Shown here one piece after another: positions 25,039 through 33,277 of a stretch of 34,973 nt of DNA. Position 1 is the first letter of the stretch, and the number at the start of each line of letters is the position of its first letter. The position numbers and the translations under genes are program-made. The stretch covers positions 1 to 34,973 of the forward strand of contig CAIKND010000215.1 in NCBI GenBank assembly GCA_903828675.1, in the 5' to 3' direction. The DNA is from an uncultured Acidobacteriaceae bacterium. Its GTDB lineage: Bacteria; Acidobacteriota; Terriglobia; Terriglobales; Acidobacteriaceae. The notes under the pieces were generated by a model. That model did no database searches, had not been told where the DNA came from, and saw only the letters and a program-made list of their open reading frames with translations.

Positions 25039-26154
25039 ATGAAGACTTCGCTCTTGCCCTGGTTGTCAGCCGCGCTTCTTTTCTTTCTCTCACTTGGCGC
25101 GGCGGCTCAGCATGCAACATCCTTCCCGTCACGCGCCGAGGTACTGGATCTGATGCACCGCGCAAATGCTTACCAGATTGCGCATCCGGTAATGAAGCCC
25201 ACAGACCGCAATTGGGAGCGCGGTACGTGGTACACGGGCGTGATGGAGGCGTGGAAGGCCACGCGGGACGAGGCTTTCCTCAATCAGGCGCTTGACTGGG
25301 GCAAGCAGAATGAGTGGCAGGCTGGCACAGAGAACCTGGGCGCAAATCGCCTGTTCTGCTCTGAAACGTGGCTGGAACTCTACCTGGCGAAACACGACCC
25401 CGCGATGATTGCGCCGACGGAGTTGTCTCTGGCCACGCCTGCGCCCACTTCACCTGCCGGAGCGAAGCGCTGGTATCTCGACGGCGGCAAGCCTTATGTC
25501 GACTCGCTCTACGGCGCATCGACGCTGGTTATGCTGACGCGCGCCACCGGCAAACAGGAATACATGAACACCATGCGCGCCTTCTTCGATGACGTGACCG
25601 GCGAGCTATGGGACAAGGATTCGGGCCTCTACTACCGCGACCCGACCTACATCGGCAAGCACACGGCGCATGGGAAGAAGATCTTCTGGTCGCGCGGGAA
25701 CGGCTGGGTCTTCGCCGGCATCGCCCGGATTCTCGAATACCTGCCCAAGACCGATCCTGAACGCCGCAAGTACCTGGCCATCTACCGGCGTATGGCCGCC
25801 GAATTGATCGCGCGCCAATCGCCGGACGGATTCTGGCGCGCCAACCTCGACGATCCTGAGGATGTTCCAAATCCCGAGAGCAGCGGGACAGCCTTTTTTT
25901 GCTTCGGCCTTGCGTGGGGCATGAATCGTCATCTTCTGGACAAGAGTACGTTTCTGCCGGCTACGAAGAGGGCTTATGCGGCGCTGGCCGCGGCTGTCAG
26001 CCCCGAGGGCAAGGTGCAATGGGGACAGCAGGTGGATGCGCGGCCCAATGCGGCGCAGCGTGAAAGCACGCATGAGTATGTGACCGGCGCATTTCTGCTG
26101 GCATCAGGCGAGATCTACAAGATGAGCCCCAAGTCGGCTCACAAGAAGCTGTGA
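25039..26154 (+). CDS. Unsaturated rhamnogalacturonyl hydrolase, glycoside hydrolase family 105, secreted
   Basis: An alpha/alpha-barrel enzyme that removes the unsaturated uronic acid left by pectin lyases, in the pattern of YteR/YesR. Diagnostic stretches are NWERGTWYTGVMEAWKAT, DSLYGASTLVMLTRATG, DSGLYYRD, the highly conserved IFWSRGNGWVFAGIARIL, and PESSGTAFFCFGLAWGMN. A signal peptide (LPWLSAALLFFLSLGAAAQ) shows export. Length (371 aa) is typical. The ATG at 25039 follows directly on an in-frame GTG; neither has a strong ribosome-binding site. It is divergent from purU with 79 bp between. The substrate assignment (pectin-derived rather than another unsaturated uronide) is from the family only. 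Confidence 0.9.
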   Translation: MKTSLLPWLSAALLFFLSLGAAAQHATSFPSRAEVLDLMHRANAYQIAHPVMKPTDRNWERGTWYTGVMEAWKATRDEAFLNQALDWGKQNEWQAGTENLGANRLFCSETWLELYLAKHDPAMIAPTELSLATPAPTSPAGAKRWYLDGGKPYVDSLYGASTLVMLTRATGKQEYMNTMRAFFDDVTGELWDKDSGLYYRDPTYIGKHTAHGKKIFWSRGNGWVFAGIARILEYLPKTDPERRKYLAIYRRMAAELIARQSPDGFWRANLDDPEDVPNPESSGTAFFCFGLAWGMNRHLLDKSTFLPATKRAYAALAAAVSPEGKVQWGQQVDARPNAAQRESTHEYVTGAFLLASGEIYKMSPKSAHKKL

Positions 26155-26184
26155 CGGAAACGGCCTATTCCTGGCGAGGGCCCG

Positions 26185-26337
26185 CAGGGAGGGGGGTGGG
26201 GTGGGAGAGGGTGGGGAGGGGGGTGGGTAGGGACTGAGGAGATTCCTGATCGTCCCGGCGTGTTTATCCGTGGCATGCAGTTCGGCTTCATCTTTTGTTC
26301 TCTATTAACATTGTGCGCCAAAGTGAGTTAATTATTC
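26185..26337 (-). repeat. Dispersed intergenic repeat B, copy 2, with a G-rich tract
   Basis: Inverted relative to the copy at 11011-11160. The G-rich tract (26185-26232) has many runs of three to six G on the plus strand and so could form G-quadruplexes. About 78 bp further is ATTGTGCGCC...TTAATTATTC (26310-26337), the reverse complement of the AT block of copy 1 with some changes. Confidence 0.6.
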
Positions 26338-26406
26338 GCACTGAAAATGGACGCTAGATTATTTAGATTAAACAGTTTAAAAACTTGTCCAGTTTTTTCA
26401 TATCTG

Positions 26407-26502
26407 GGCGTGGGGACGCCCCAAGCGGGACTGGCGGCGTCCACGCCTCAATCAGCGCAGTGCGGGTCAGGAGACCCGCACGACAGCCGGCTGGAAGCCG
26501 GC
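26407..26502. repeat. Cluster of REP-like palindromes
   Basis: At least three back-to-back hairpins: GGCGT-GGGG-ACGCC (26407-26420), GTGCGGGTC-AGGA-GACCCGCAC (26460-26481, nine perfect pairs) and GCCGGC-TGGAA-GCCGGC (26486-26502), with a further GGCGT/ACGCC unit near 26436-26447. Similar mixed palindrome clusters are widespread between genes in Acidobacteriota and Verrucomicrobiota. It fills part of the 472-bp gap between the converging GH105 and GH92 genes and may act as a transcription barrier. Confidence 0.75.
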
Positions 26503-26626
26503 GCTACTTATTTGCGGATAAGTTCTTAGGTGCGGGGTAGACGGCGATCGTTCATCGCCGGACGTAACGCGCTGTCGCGAGTAAAGCTTTTCAGGATGAC
26601 AGTTCAACCTGAAGTGGACGGTTGAA

Positions 26627-28858
26627 TTACCGGGGCGCGGGGGTGGATGGGGGCGGGTTGTGGTTGGCCCAGGTTGTGGGGGTGCCGGACATGGTGAGGA
26701 TGAGGTGGCCTCCGCTGATGATTTCGGAGTGGCGGAGCCATGAGCGGGTGAGGGGTTTGCCGTTGAGGGTGGCGGAGGCTACGTAGATGTTTGCGGGCGT
26801 GAGGTTGCGGGCTTCGATGATGAAGTCCTTTCCGGCGAGGTGGAGGGTGGTCTGAGGGTAGGCGGGACTGCCGATGAGATAGACATCCTGCCCGGCGTTG
26901 GGGAAGATGCCGATTTGGCCAAACGCGTACCAGGAGGACATGGCGCCGGAGTCGTCGTTGCCGGGAAGCCCGGTGGGACCGGCGTGAAAGCTCCGGGCGA
27001 TGATGGCGCGGACGTGCTCGGCGGTTTTGTCGGGACGTCCGGCCCAGTTGTAGAGATAAGGAGCAAGGAAGCCTGGCTCGTTGCCGACGTCATAACGGAA
27101 GGGCTCGGCGAAGAAGACATCGAGGCGGGCGACAAAGGTTTCAGGACCACCGGATTTTTCAATCAGGGAGGCTACGTCCTGGGGAACGAAGGTGGAATAG
27201 GTCCATGAGTTGCCTTCGTAGAAGGTTTGGCCGTCCCAACTACAGGAGTCCATGGTGGTGAAGGGAGCGAGCCAGCTTCCGTCGCGATGGCGGGGGCGGA
27301 TGAAGCCCTGGAAGCCGCCGGCGGTGAAGGTGGAGTCCCAGAGATTTTTCCAGTTGGCGGAGCGGGCGAGGTACTTTTCGGATTCGGCAGTGCGGCCGAG
27401 GCCTTTGGCGAGGAGAGCGATCTCGAAGTCGTTGGCGGCGTACTCCATGTGAACGGAGCCGGGGCGGTCAGAGCCTTCGAGGGAGACGTAGCCGAGGGTG
27501 CGCCAGTCGTCGAGTCCGCCGCGCCCCTCCTTGAAATGGTCGGCGGGGGGAACTTCGGCGTCGTGGATTTCAGCTGCTAACGCAGTTGGCCAGTCGATGC
27601 CTCTCAGGCCTTTCAAGTAGGCATCGGTAATCATGAATTCGGCGTTGCTGCCGCCCTGGGTGCGTCCGTTGTAGTTGCCGCTGCGGGCATCGGGCAGCGA
27701 GCCCTCGTGATGGTAGATATCGACGAGTGAGCGGACAATGTCGGCTTGGCGCTGCGGGGCGATGAGGGTAAGCAGCGGACCGGAGGTGCGGAAGATGTCC
27801 CAAATGGCGTAGTAGTCGTCGTAATAAGGCTCGGTGGAGTGCCAGAGGGGATTTTCGCCGGTGCGGTCGGTGGGCATGAGCATGGTGTGGTAGATCGCCG
27901 TATAGAAGACCTGGCGCTGTTCAGGGGTTGCGCCTTTGATGTCGATCTTGGCGAGGGCGCGGTTCCACTGGGCGACGGCTGCGGCGCGGGTGGCGGCGAA
28001 GTTGAAGGTCGGAATCTCGGCGGCGAGGTTGCGGCGGGCCTGCTGGATGCTGATGAAAGATATACCAATCTTCATGAGGACGGGTTGACCGGCGCGGGTG
28101 GGGAAGGTAAGCCAGGCGCCGGAGGGAGTTTTTGCAGGGCCTTGAGCGGACTTGCTACCGGGCTGGAGTTGTCCGTTGAGCCAAGTTCCCCAGGATGTGG
28201 CTGGTGCGCTGGTGCGGGCGTAGAAGTAGACGGTGTAGGTGTTGGGCTGCTTGTTCCAGCCGCCGGTGACGGTGGTGGAACCAGCCACCTCAGTGGGCGA
28301 GAGGATCTGGACCTGGGAGGCGGAGAGGGACTGGGATTCGCCGTGGGAGGGAGTGGCGAGGAGGCAATGGCTCACGTCGAAGAGGATGTTGGACTGGGGA
28401 CCGGCGGGATAGCGAAAGCGGTAGAGCGCGGCGCGGCGGGTGGCGGTGATTTCGACGCCGATGCCGGAGCGGGTGAGGGAGACCGAGTAAAGGCCGGCGG
28501 AGGCCTGCTCATTGGCGCGAGGGGAGGCGGAGTCCGCTGGGGCGGGAGCGCCGGTGGTGGGCTGGACGAGGATGTTGCCGTACTTGGCTCCGCCTCCGGT
28601 TCCGCTGACATGAGTTTGGCTGAATCCGTGGATTTCGCCCTTGTCGTTCCAGCCGGCATTGGGGTCGTTTTCGCCGGAGGGGACCATGTCGGGGCCGGGC
28701 TTGATCATGCCGAAGGGAACGACAGGGCCGGGGAAGACGTTGCCGCCACCAGAGACACCGAGAAGCGGGTCAACCGAACTCGCGAACTGGGCATGGAGCA
28801 CGGGGACGAGAAAGAGGACGGACAGGAAAACAACGGCTAGCCGAATAGGAAATCTCAT
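26627..28858 (-). CDS. Alpha-mannosidase, glycoside hydrolase family 92, secreted
   Basis: A calcium-dependent exo-mannosidase of the GH92 type, which trims alpha-1,2- (or 1,3-/1,4-) linked mannose. It has a signal peptide (AVVFLSVLFLVPVLHAQ), then the N-terminal beta-sandwich (VDPLLGVSGGGNVFPGPVVP, GFSQTHVSGTGGGAKYGNIL) and the alpha/alpha-barrel with YHTMLMPT, VHMEYAANDFEIALLAKGLG, GNEPGFLAPYLYNWAG and the family hallmark GNDDSGAMSSWYAFGQIG. Length (743 aa) is typical. GGAG upstream supports the ATG. With GH125 in the same region it could complete removal of mannose from fungal mannan or N-glycans. Confidence 0.95.
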   Translation of the reverse strand: MRFPIRLAVVFLSVLFLVPVLHAQFASSVDPLLGVSGGGNVFPGPVVPFGMIKPGPDMVPSGENDPNAGWNDKGEIHGFSQTHVSGTGGGAKYGNILVQPTTGAPAPADSASPRANEQASAGLYSVSLTRSGIGVEITATRRAALYRFRYPAGPQSNILFDVSHCLLATPSHGESQSLSASQVQILSPTEVAGSTTVTGGWNKQPNTYTVYFYARTSAPATSWGTWLNGQLQPGSKSAQGPAKTPSGAWLTFPTRAGQPVLMKIGISFISIQQARRNLAAEIPTFNFAATRAAAVAQWNRALAKIDIKGATPEQRQVFYTAIYHTMLMPTDRTGENPLWHSTEPYYDDYYAIWDIFRTSGPLLTLIAPQRQADIVRSLVDIYHHEGSLPDARSGNYNGRTQGGSNAEFMITDAYLKGLRGIDWPTALAAEIHDAEVPPADHFKEGRGGLDDWRTLGYVSLEGSDRPGSVHMEYAANDFEIALLAKGLGRTAESEKYLARSANWKNLWDSTFTAGGFQGFIRPRHRDGSWLAPFTTMDSCSWDGQTFYEGNSWTYSTFVPQDVASLIEKSGGPETFVARLDVFFAEPFRYDVGNEPGFLAPYLYNWAGRPDKTAEHVRAIIARSFHAGPTGLPGNDDSGAMSSWYAFGQIGIFPNAGQDVYLIGSPAYPQTTLHLAGKDFIIEARNLTPANIYVASATLNGKPLTRSWLRHSEIISGGHLILTMSGTPTTWANHNPPPSTPAPR

Positions 28859-28939
28859 GGCATTCTCCAGAAGAACGGTGCAGGGGCAATGGACAGCAAC
28901 CGATTATTGTCGTCGATTGGCGGGCCGGGTGGGAATTGA

Positions 28940-28997
28940 GGTGAATGCTTTCCCACCCATTCCGCAAAAGGCGCGGAAAGGGAGGGGGCACGGAGCT
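28940..28997 (-). repeat. Dispersed intergenic repeat A, copy 2
   Basis: Reverse-complement copy of 10848-10905: ATGCTTTCCCACCC (28945-28958) and GGGGCACGGAGCT (28985-28997) match the end blocks of copy 1, while the middle has drifted. It lies in the 420-bp gap between GH92 and the stress-protein gene, where nothing coding is seen. Confidence 0.6.
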
Positions 28998-29161
28998 TTT
29001 GTTCGGATTGCGGCGTGGGCGCAGACCTCATACGATCCCACCCTAGCCACAAAAACACCGGCGTGGCGAGGATGGGTACCCGGATTGTTATTGGATTTGG
29101 GGCTGGAAGTTGCCTGGCGGAGACGTATTTGCAGGAACTTAGGTAGTTTTAAGGCAAGACC

Positions 29162-29177
29162 TGTGACCCGAATCACA
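29162..29177 (+). promoter_or_regulatory. Perfect CRP/FNR-family binding site TGTGA-N6-TCACA
   Basis: Both half-sites match the CRP consensus exactly (spacer CCCGAA). The site lies 105 nt before the start codon of the universal stress protein gene and about 25 nt upstream of a perfect -35 hexamer TTGACA (29203-29208). That spacing fits an activator bound upstream of RNA polymerase. The FNR-like regulator encoded at 31065-31778 has a recognition helix that should read TGTGA. Confidence 0.7.
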
Positions 29178-29202
29178 AGGGGGGGTGAATGGTATCACTG
29201 CC

Positions 29203-29231
29203 TTGACAGGTTCAGGGAGCGCAGACTCGGA
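29203..29231 (+). promoter_or_regulatory. Putative promoter of the stress-protein gene
   Basis: TTGACA (29203-29208) is followed 17 bp later by CTCGGA, which is a poor -10 box. A perfect -35 with a weak -10 is common in activator-dependent promoters, consistent with the site at 29162-29177. Confidence 0.4.
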
Positions 29232-29281
29232 ATCCAATAGCCATGAACTAAACGGGGCGCGGTGTCGCGTCAGGAGTAACG

Positions 29282-30181
29282 ATGAGCTTTGCAACCGGAT
29301 TAAAGACCATTGTGGTGGCCACGGACTTGAACGGTCAGTCGGAAGCGGCCCTGGAGTATGCCCGCAAGCTGGCCAAGTACTATGGTGCCCGGATTGTGCT
29401 GGCGCATGGGCTTGACCCGCTGGAATATGCCGCTGTGGATGCGGTTCCGGGGCGTGTTTTGAATGGTTTACCAGACGAGGCGCGGGCGGTGGTGGACAAG
29501 CTTGCCGGGGATCTTCTGCGGGAGGGAATTCACAGCCACTCGGAGATTCGGCAGGGGGCTGTGGCGCAGATGCTGGTGGATGTAGCCAAGCAGTACGAGG
29601 CTGGGCTGATTGTTGTTGGGACCAAAGGACTTGAGGGCGCCGGACCGGTGGTTGTGGGCGCCATTGCCGAGCAGTTGGTACGCCTGGCTCCGTGCGCGGT
29701 GCTGGCGGTAGCAGCGGACTGGAACGCGGGGCAGTTCAGACCGACACCGGGCGGGCCGGTGCTGCTGGCGATGGAGCGGAACGAGGCGACGGCGGAAGCG
29801 GTGGCCACAGCGTATTCGCTGGCCAAGACATTTGAGCGGCCGCTGCTGGTGGTTCACGCGAGGGGAGAAGCGGAGGCTGCCGCAGTTACGGATCCCTGCG
29901 GGAGCGCACTGGAGGAGTTTGGGATTGAAACAGGCGGGGATGTGCCGGTGCGTTGCATGGTAAAGGACGGCACCCCGGAAGATGCTGTGGCAGAGGCAAT
30001 TGTGGAGAACCATCCCTGCATTCTGGTGGCTGGGGTGAAGCGAGCCAGCGGTACGCCGGGACCGCATGGGACGGTCTTCGGACTGCTCACCTGTTCGCGC
30101 GTTCCGGTACTTTGCGTTCCGCCACAAAAGGCAGTTGAAAGACAGGAGCAGCAAGCTGCAGCCCCCGCAGCAGCAAGCTAG
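29282..30181 (+). CDS. Tandem universal stress protein
   Basis: Two UspA domains in one chain of 299 aa. Domain 1 (about 7-145) starts KTIVVATDLNGQSEAALEYA and holds an ATP-type loop, IVVGTKGLEGAGPVVVGAIAEQLV, which is close to the G-2x-G-9x-G-(S/T) pattern but with Ala near its end. Domain 2 (about 158-285) is more divergent (PVLLAMERNEATAEAVATAY, ILVAGVKRASGTPG), so it may not bind nucleotide. These cytosolic proteins raise survival under starvation, low oxygen or oxidative stress. CAGGAG precedes the ATG. The upstream CRP/FNR-type site and the downstream sensor genes suggest regulation by oxygen or a cyclic nucleotide. Confidence 0.92.
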   Translation: MSFATGLKTIVVATDLNGQSEAALEYARKLAKYYGARIVLAHGLDPLEYAAVDAVPGRVLNGLPDEARAVVDKLAGDLLREGIHSHSEIRQGAVAQMLVDVAKQYEAGLIVVGTKGLEGAGPVVVGAIAEQLVRLAPCAVLAVAADWNAGQFRPTPGGPVLLAMERNEATAEAVATAYSLAKTFERPLLVVHARGEAEAAAVTDPCGSALEEFGIETGGDVPVRCMVKDGTPEDAVAEAIVENHPCILVAGVKRASGTPGPHGTVFGLLTCSRVPVLCVPPQKAVERQEQQAAAPAAAS

Positions 30182-30436
30182 CGGAGCTGACAAGCGGCCA
30201 CCGCAACGCCAATTTTGAATGGAACGGACAGAAGGAAAAGCCAAAATGTCCGATGGGATTGGATTCAACCACAATTCTTGATTCACGGCATTTGAAGCAG
30301 CAGGCAGCCAATGAAATATGGTTCATCGCACGTCCGCAGCACGAAAGACGCTCACCAGGGAAAGGCCGGCAGGCGAGTGGCAGGGGCTACTCTCCGCGGG
30401 ACCGGACACCGGGCAGAGACCAAGGGAGATGTGACC

Positions 30437-30934
30437 ATGCAAGCTGAAGCAAGATCCGGACTATTGGTAGCGGTCGCGGCGCATCCACTGGCGGAGCTGC
30501 TGGAATGTCCGCCGGAGGCCGGAAATCTGCTGAACGGCTCGGCCCAGTGCATCGAGTTCGATGCTGGGGAGGTGGTATTTCGCCAGCAGGGAGAATGCAA
30601 GGGGCTCTACGTGGTGGTCTCAGGGAGTTTTGTGCGCAAAGCGGAACGGCTGAAGACGCGGCTGACGCTGGGTCCCGCGCGCACCGGGGATCTGGTGGAA
30701 CTGGCGGCGGCGCTGGGAGATGGGCATCACACGTACACGCTGACGGCGCAGACGCCCGGATCGCTGCTGCTGCTGCCGATTGAGGGTTTGAATCAGGCAT
30801 TTGAGAGGTATCCGCCGCTTAGGATGCGGTTGTTGGAAGAACTTGCCCGCGAGGTTTCGAGAGCTTATATCTCTTGCTGCCTGAACCGGACTGTCAATCT
30901 CCGGCGGCAAGTGAGCGGGACCGAGCCGGCATAG
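30437..30934 (+). CDS. Cyclic-nucleotide-binding-domain protein without DNA-binding domain
   Basis: A 165-residue protein that is nearly all one cNMP-binding beta-roll (about 15-125: CIEFDAGEVVFRQQGECKGLYVVVSGSF, then GDLVELAAALGDGHHTYTLTAQTPGSLLLLP) plus the following helix (RMRLLEELAREVSRAYI). No helix-turn-helix follows: the frame stops after about 25 more residues. The usual phosphate-binding cassette (G-E-L-A-L-x-x-x-x-R-A/S) is not evident, so ligand binding is doubtful. The ATG at 30437 has GGGAG upstream; the open frame back to 30311 is not supported. It stands between the stress protein and a full Crp/Fnr regulator and may modulate that partner. Confidence 0.8.
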   Translation: MQAEARSGLLVAVAAHPLAELLECPPEAGNLLNGSAQCIEFDAGEVVFRQQGECKGLYVVVSGSFVRKAERLKTRLTLGPARTGDLVELAAALGDGHHTYTLTAQTPGSLLLLPIEGLNQAFERYPPLRMRLLEELAREVSRAYISCCLNRTVNLRRQVSGTEPA

Positions 30935-30954
30935 CCGGCAATTGCGGAACGAGG

Positions 30955-30998
30955 CAATCTCCGTGCCTGGCGGGCATTTCAGGCGTGCAGGGAGATTG
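30955..30998 (+). other. Stem-loop between the cNMP-domain gene and the FNR-like gene
   Basis: CAATCTCC (30955-30962) pairs with GGAGATTG (30991-30998), and GCCTG/CAGGC continues the stem inside. It comes 20 nt after the preceding stop. No T-run follows, but a small GGGA-AAA-TCCC hairpin does. It could separate the two transcripts or control read-through. A TATACT box at 31036-31041 may be the -10 of the next gene. Confidence 0.45.
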
Positions 30999-31064
30999 AG
31001 GGAAAATCCCTGCCTTCCCAAGGATGAATGTGCGCTATACTTCAATCTGAGCTGCAGATCAAGT

Positions 31065-31778
31065 ATGTCCTCAATTCATTCCCATCACCCTCCGGAAGAT
31101 TGCCTTAATTGCGAGCATCGCCATCTGCGAATGTTCTGCAATCTCACACCCGAGGCGTTGAGGGATTACGACGGCATTGGCATCATGATGAGCCATGCCC
31201 GTGGCGCGAAGCTGTTTACAGAAGGCAACGCGGCGCGGAACGTATTCGTGATCTGTTTTGGGCAGGTAAAGATCTCGTCTACGTCGCGCGATGGCAAAAC
31301 AATGATCCTGAAGATTGCCGGTCCGGGCGACGTGATGGGGCTGAGCGCGGTATTGGCCAATGTTCCGCACGAAGTGACGGCGGAGGCCATTGAGCCCTGC
31401 CAGGTGAAGACGGTGCGGAAGCAGGAGTTTGTCGAGTTCCTCGGACGGCACGGAATCGCCTCGATGCATGCGGCGCAATCTCTATCAGGCGAGTACCTCA
31501 CGGTATTCCACGACGCCAAGCGGCTGGCGCTTTCCGGCTCCGCGGCGGGCCGGCTGGCACGGTTGCTGCTGGACTGGGGACGGTCGACGGCCAATGGCAA
31601 GGCAGAGATTCGCTTTACGATGGCTTTAACGCACGAGGAGATCGCCAACATGGCGGGCACTTCGCGCGAGACGGTCACGAGACTGCTGAACCAGTTCCGG
31701 CGCGACCAGTGGATCACGATCAAGGGCACCAGCCTTACGATTGTGAAGCCGGACCAGCTGGAGCGGTTGACGGCGTAG
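31065..31778 (+). CDS. FNR-like Crp/Fnr-family transcription regulator with CRP-like recognition helix
   Basis: A 237-residue regulator. The N-terminus carries C13-x2-C16-x8-C25 (CLNCEHRHLRMFC), and C112 in IEPCQVK aligns with the central cluster cysteine of E. coli FNR (C122). These four cysteines probably hold an oxygen-labile [4Fe-4S] cluster, with one spacing larger than in FNR. The beta-roll (45-120) has GPGDVMGLSAVLANVPHEVTAEA. A dimer helix follows, then the helix-turn-helix (188-213, LTHEEIANMAGTSRETVTRLL). Recognition-helix residues S-R-E-T-V-T-R match CRP (R180, E181, R185) rather than FNR, predicting TGTGA half-sites. The start at 31065 puts the cysteines near the N-terminus; no clear ribosome-binding site is seen. 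Confidence 0.9.
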   Translation: MSSIHSHHPPEDCLNCEHRHLRMFCNLTPEALRDYDGIGIMMSHARGAKLFTEGNAARNVFVICFGQVKISSTSRDGKTMILKIAGPGDVMGLSAVLANVPHEVTAEAIEPCQVKTVRKQEFVEFLGRHGIASMHAAQSLSGEYLTVFHDAKRLALSGSAAGRLARLLLDWGRSTANGKAEIRFTMALTHEEIANMAGTSRETVTRLLNQFRRDQWITIKGTSLTIVKPDQLERLTA

Positions 31779-31989
31779 TTCCCTTCCCTGTTTTCCAGAT
31801 CCGGAAGAAGCCTTTTCCATCGGTCATTTCCATTGAAGCATTTTGACTTGGGCTGGCCTGCATGACCCCGCCAGCGGCAGCGGCAGCGCGGCCAGGTCAT
31901 GGCGCTAGAGCGATGGGCTTGAGAGTATTATTGCGACATACGCCTCGGGATCAAGGCGAGGCGCAGTGCGCAAAGAGAGATCGGCATCG

Positions 31990-32682
31990 ATGGTTCCTCC
32001 GCAAAAAACCCGTGATCTAGCCCGCATCCTGGTGGCTCGCGAAGCCAAGGAAAGTGTAACCTCGCTGCATTCCGAACCCGCGACCGTTCGCGCCTACGAG
32101 AGGCTGCGCCGGCAACTCGGCGCACCCGTGGGAGCTGACGGCTTTCAGGCGCTCGCTTCACGCGCGCTGGCTCTGGCCAAGTCGCAGTCGCCACGGCTCA
32201 ACAGGGTGCAGGTAACAACGAATGGAGTCTTGCTGGGTCTAGGCGACATTGAACCGGAGCCGGCCGGAGGCGAGGACGGCGAAGCCGGAATCATTCTGAT
32301 TGCGCAACTGCTGGGGTTACTTCTTGCCTTTCTTGGCGAGGCAACAACGCTGCGTTTGATCGAAGATTTACGCCTTCAGGTTGACTCGACGACCGAGTTG
32401 GCCGCGACGACAAAGGACAAGCTAACCGCAGCGGCCGATGGACCCGCCATGGCTGCGGCATTCGAGGATCTTCTTGTGGAGATTGATCGACTGAGGAGTG
32501 TGAGTGCACATATTGAAACCCTGGCGAACCTGCATCCCGGCATGGCAGACGGACTGGTCAGTGTTGCGGGGAACATCCGCAATATTGCAACGGTTTTGGA
32601 CGTGTTCACGCTGATCAAAAGCAAGGCCGGCGGCCCGCAGAATGATGAGCCAGACCTGCAGACGAATCGCTACATGAATTGA
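31990..32682 (+). CDS. KaiC-associated uncharacterised protein, long paralogue
   Basis: A 230-residue protein of a family I cannot name. Residues 1-90 are aligned without gaps with the next gene's product (40 of 90 identical by hand count), including RDLA at 8-11, ERLRRQLG around 37-44 and GFQALASRALALA at 51-63. A hydrophobic stretch follows (about 100-124, IILIAQLLGLLLAFLGEATTL), long enough for one membrane helix. The remaining 105 residues are helical, possibly coiled-coil (FEDLLVEIDRLRSVSAHIETLANLH), and unique to this copy. The ATG at 31990 makes the numbering match its paralogue; GAGAGA precedes it. The 211-bp gap before it shows no gene. Confidence 0.75.
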   Translation: MVPPQKTRDLARILVAREAKESVTSLHSEPATVRAYERLRRQLGAPVGADGFQALASRALALAKSQSPRLNRVQVTTNGVLLGLGDIEPEPAGGEDGEAGIILIAQLLGLLLAFLGEATTLRLIEDLRLQVDSTTELAATTKDKLTAAADGPAMAAAFEDLLVEIDRLRSVSAHIETLANLHPGMADGLVSVAGNIRNIATVLDVFTLIKSKAGGPQNDEPDLQTNRYMN

Positions 32683-32836
32683 GCTCCCCGTGCGCAACAT
32701 CCGACGCAGCTTTGGGGATCAGAACACCCACCAACCACCAGGGCGCTTGCGAAAGGACAGACACGCATCCTTTATTCTCTGAAGAAGCGTGTTACAGCAA
32801 TTGAAATCTGTTCGATTGAACGATAATGAGTTGGAC

Positions 32837-33277
32837 ATGACGGCTGCCCCAGGAATGCGAGATTTAGCCCAACGTCTCGTTACCTACGAAGCGGGTGCGG
32901 GCGAGACCTCCGCAGTTGCGGAGTCACCGGCGCTTCTCGTCTTTGAGAAGCTGCGCCAGAGTCTTGGTGAATTTGTTGGAGTTGCCGGTTTTCAATCGCT
33001 TGCCTCTCGCGCGTTGACGCTGGCCAGGCCGGAGGCCCCCAGTCTTAGCGCGGCTTGGGTTGCAGCAGATGGAACTTTACAGGGCTTGGGCGCGATTGAG
33101 ACTCAGATTGAAATGGATAAGAATCAGGTCGGCGATGGAGGAATCATTCTCATCGCCCGCCTACTTGGATTGCTTTGTCTCTTCCTTGGCGAAGCTTTAA
33201 CACTGAGCCTGCTGCGCAATGCGTGGCCGGGTGAAGTTTTTGACGAACGAATTCCGGCACACGGGAGAACCACGTGA
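32837..33277 (+). CDS. KaiC-associated uncharacterised protein, short paralogue
   Basis: A 146-residue protein: the N-terminal domain (1-90) and hydrophobic stretch (102-126, GIILIARLLGLLCLFLGEALTL) of the preceding gene's product, ending soon after it. GFQSLASRALTLA at 51-63 lies at the same position as in the paralogue, which supports the ATG at 32837 over the in-frame GTG at 32789. Its TGA stop overlaps the GTG start of the kaiC-like gene by 4 nt (GTGA), so the two proteins are very likely made together and may interact. The alternation of soluble domain and hydrophobic helix suggests a membrane tether for the ATPase. The function is unknown. Confidence 0.75.
   Translation: MTAAPGMRDLAQRLVTYEAGAGETSAVAESPALLVFEKLRQSLGEFVGVAGFQSLASRALTLARPEAPSLSAAWVAADGTLQGLGAIETQIEMDKNQVGDGGIILIARLLGLLCLFLGEALTLSLLRNAWPGEVFDERIPAHGRTT

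Noticed and set aside
27746..28840. Open frame of 364 codons on the plus strand, very Gly/Val/Glu-rich
   Set aside because: It is the mirror of the GH92 gene, whose family motifs are unmistakable on the other strand.
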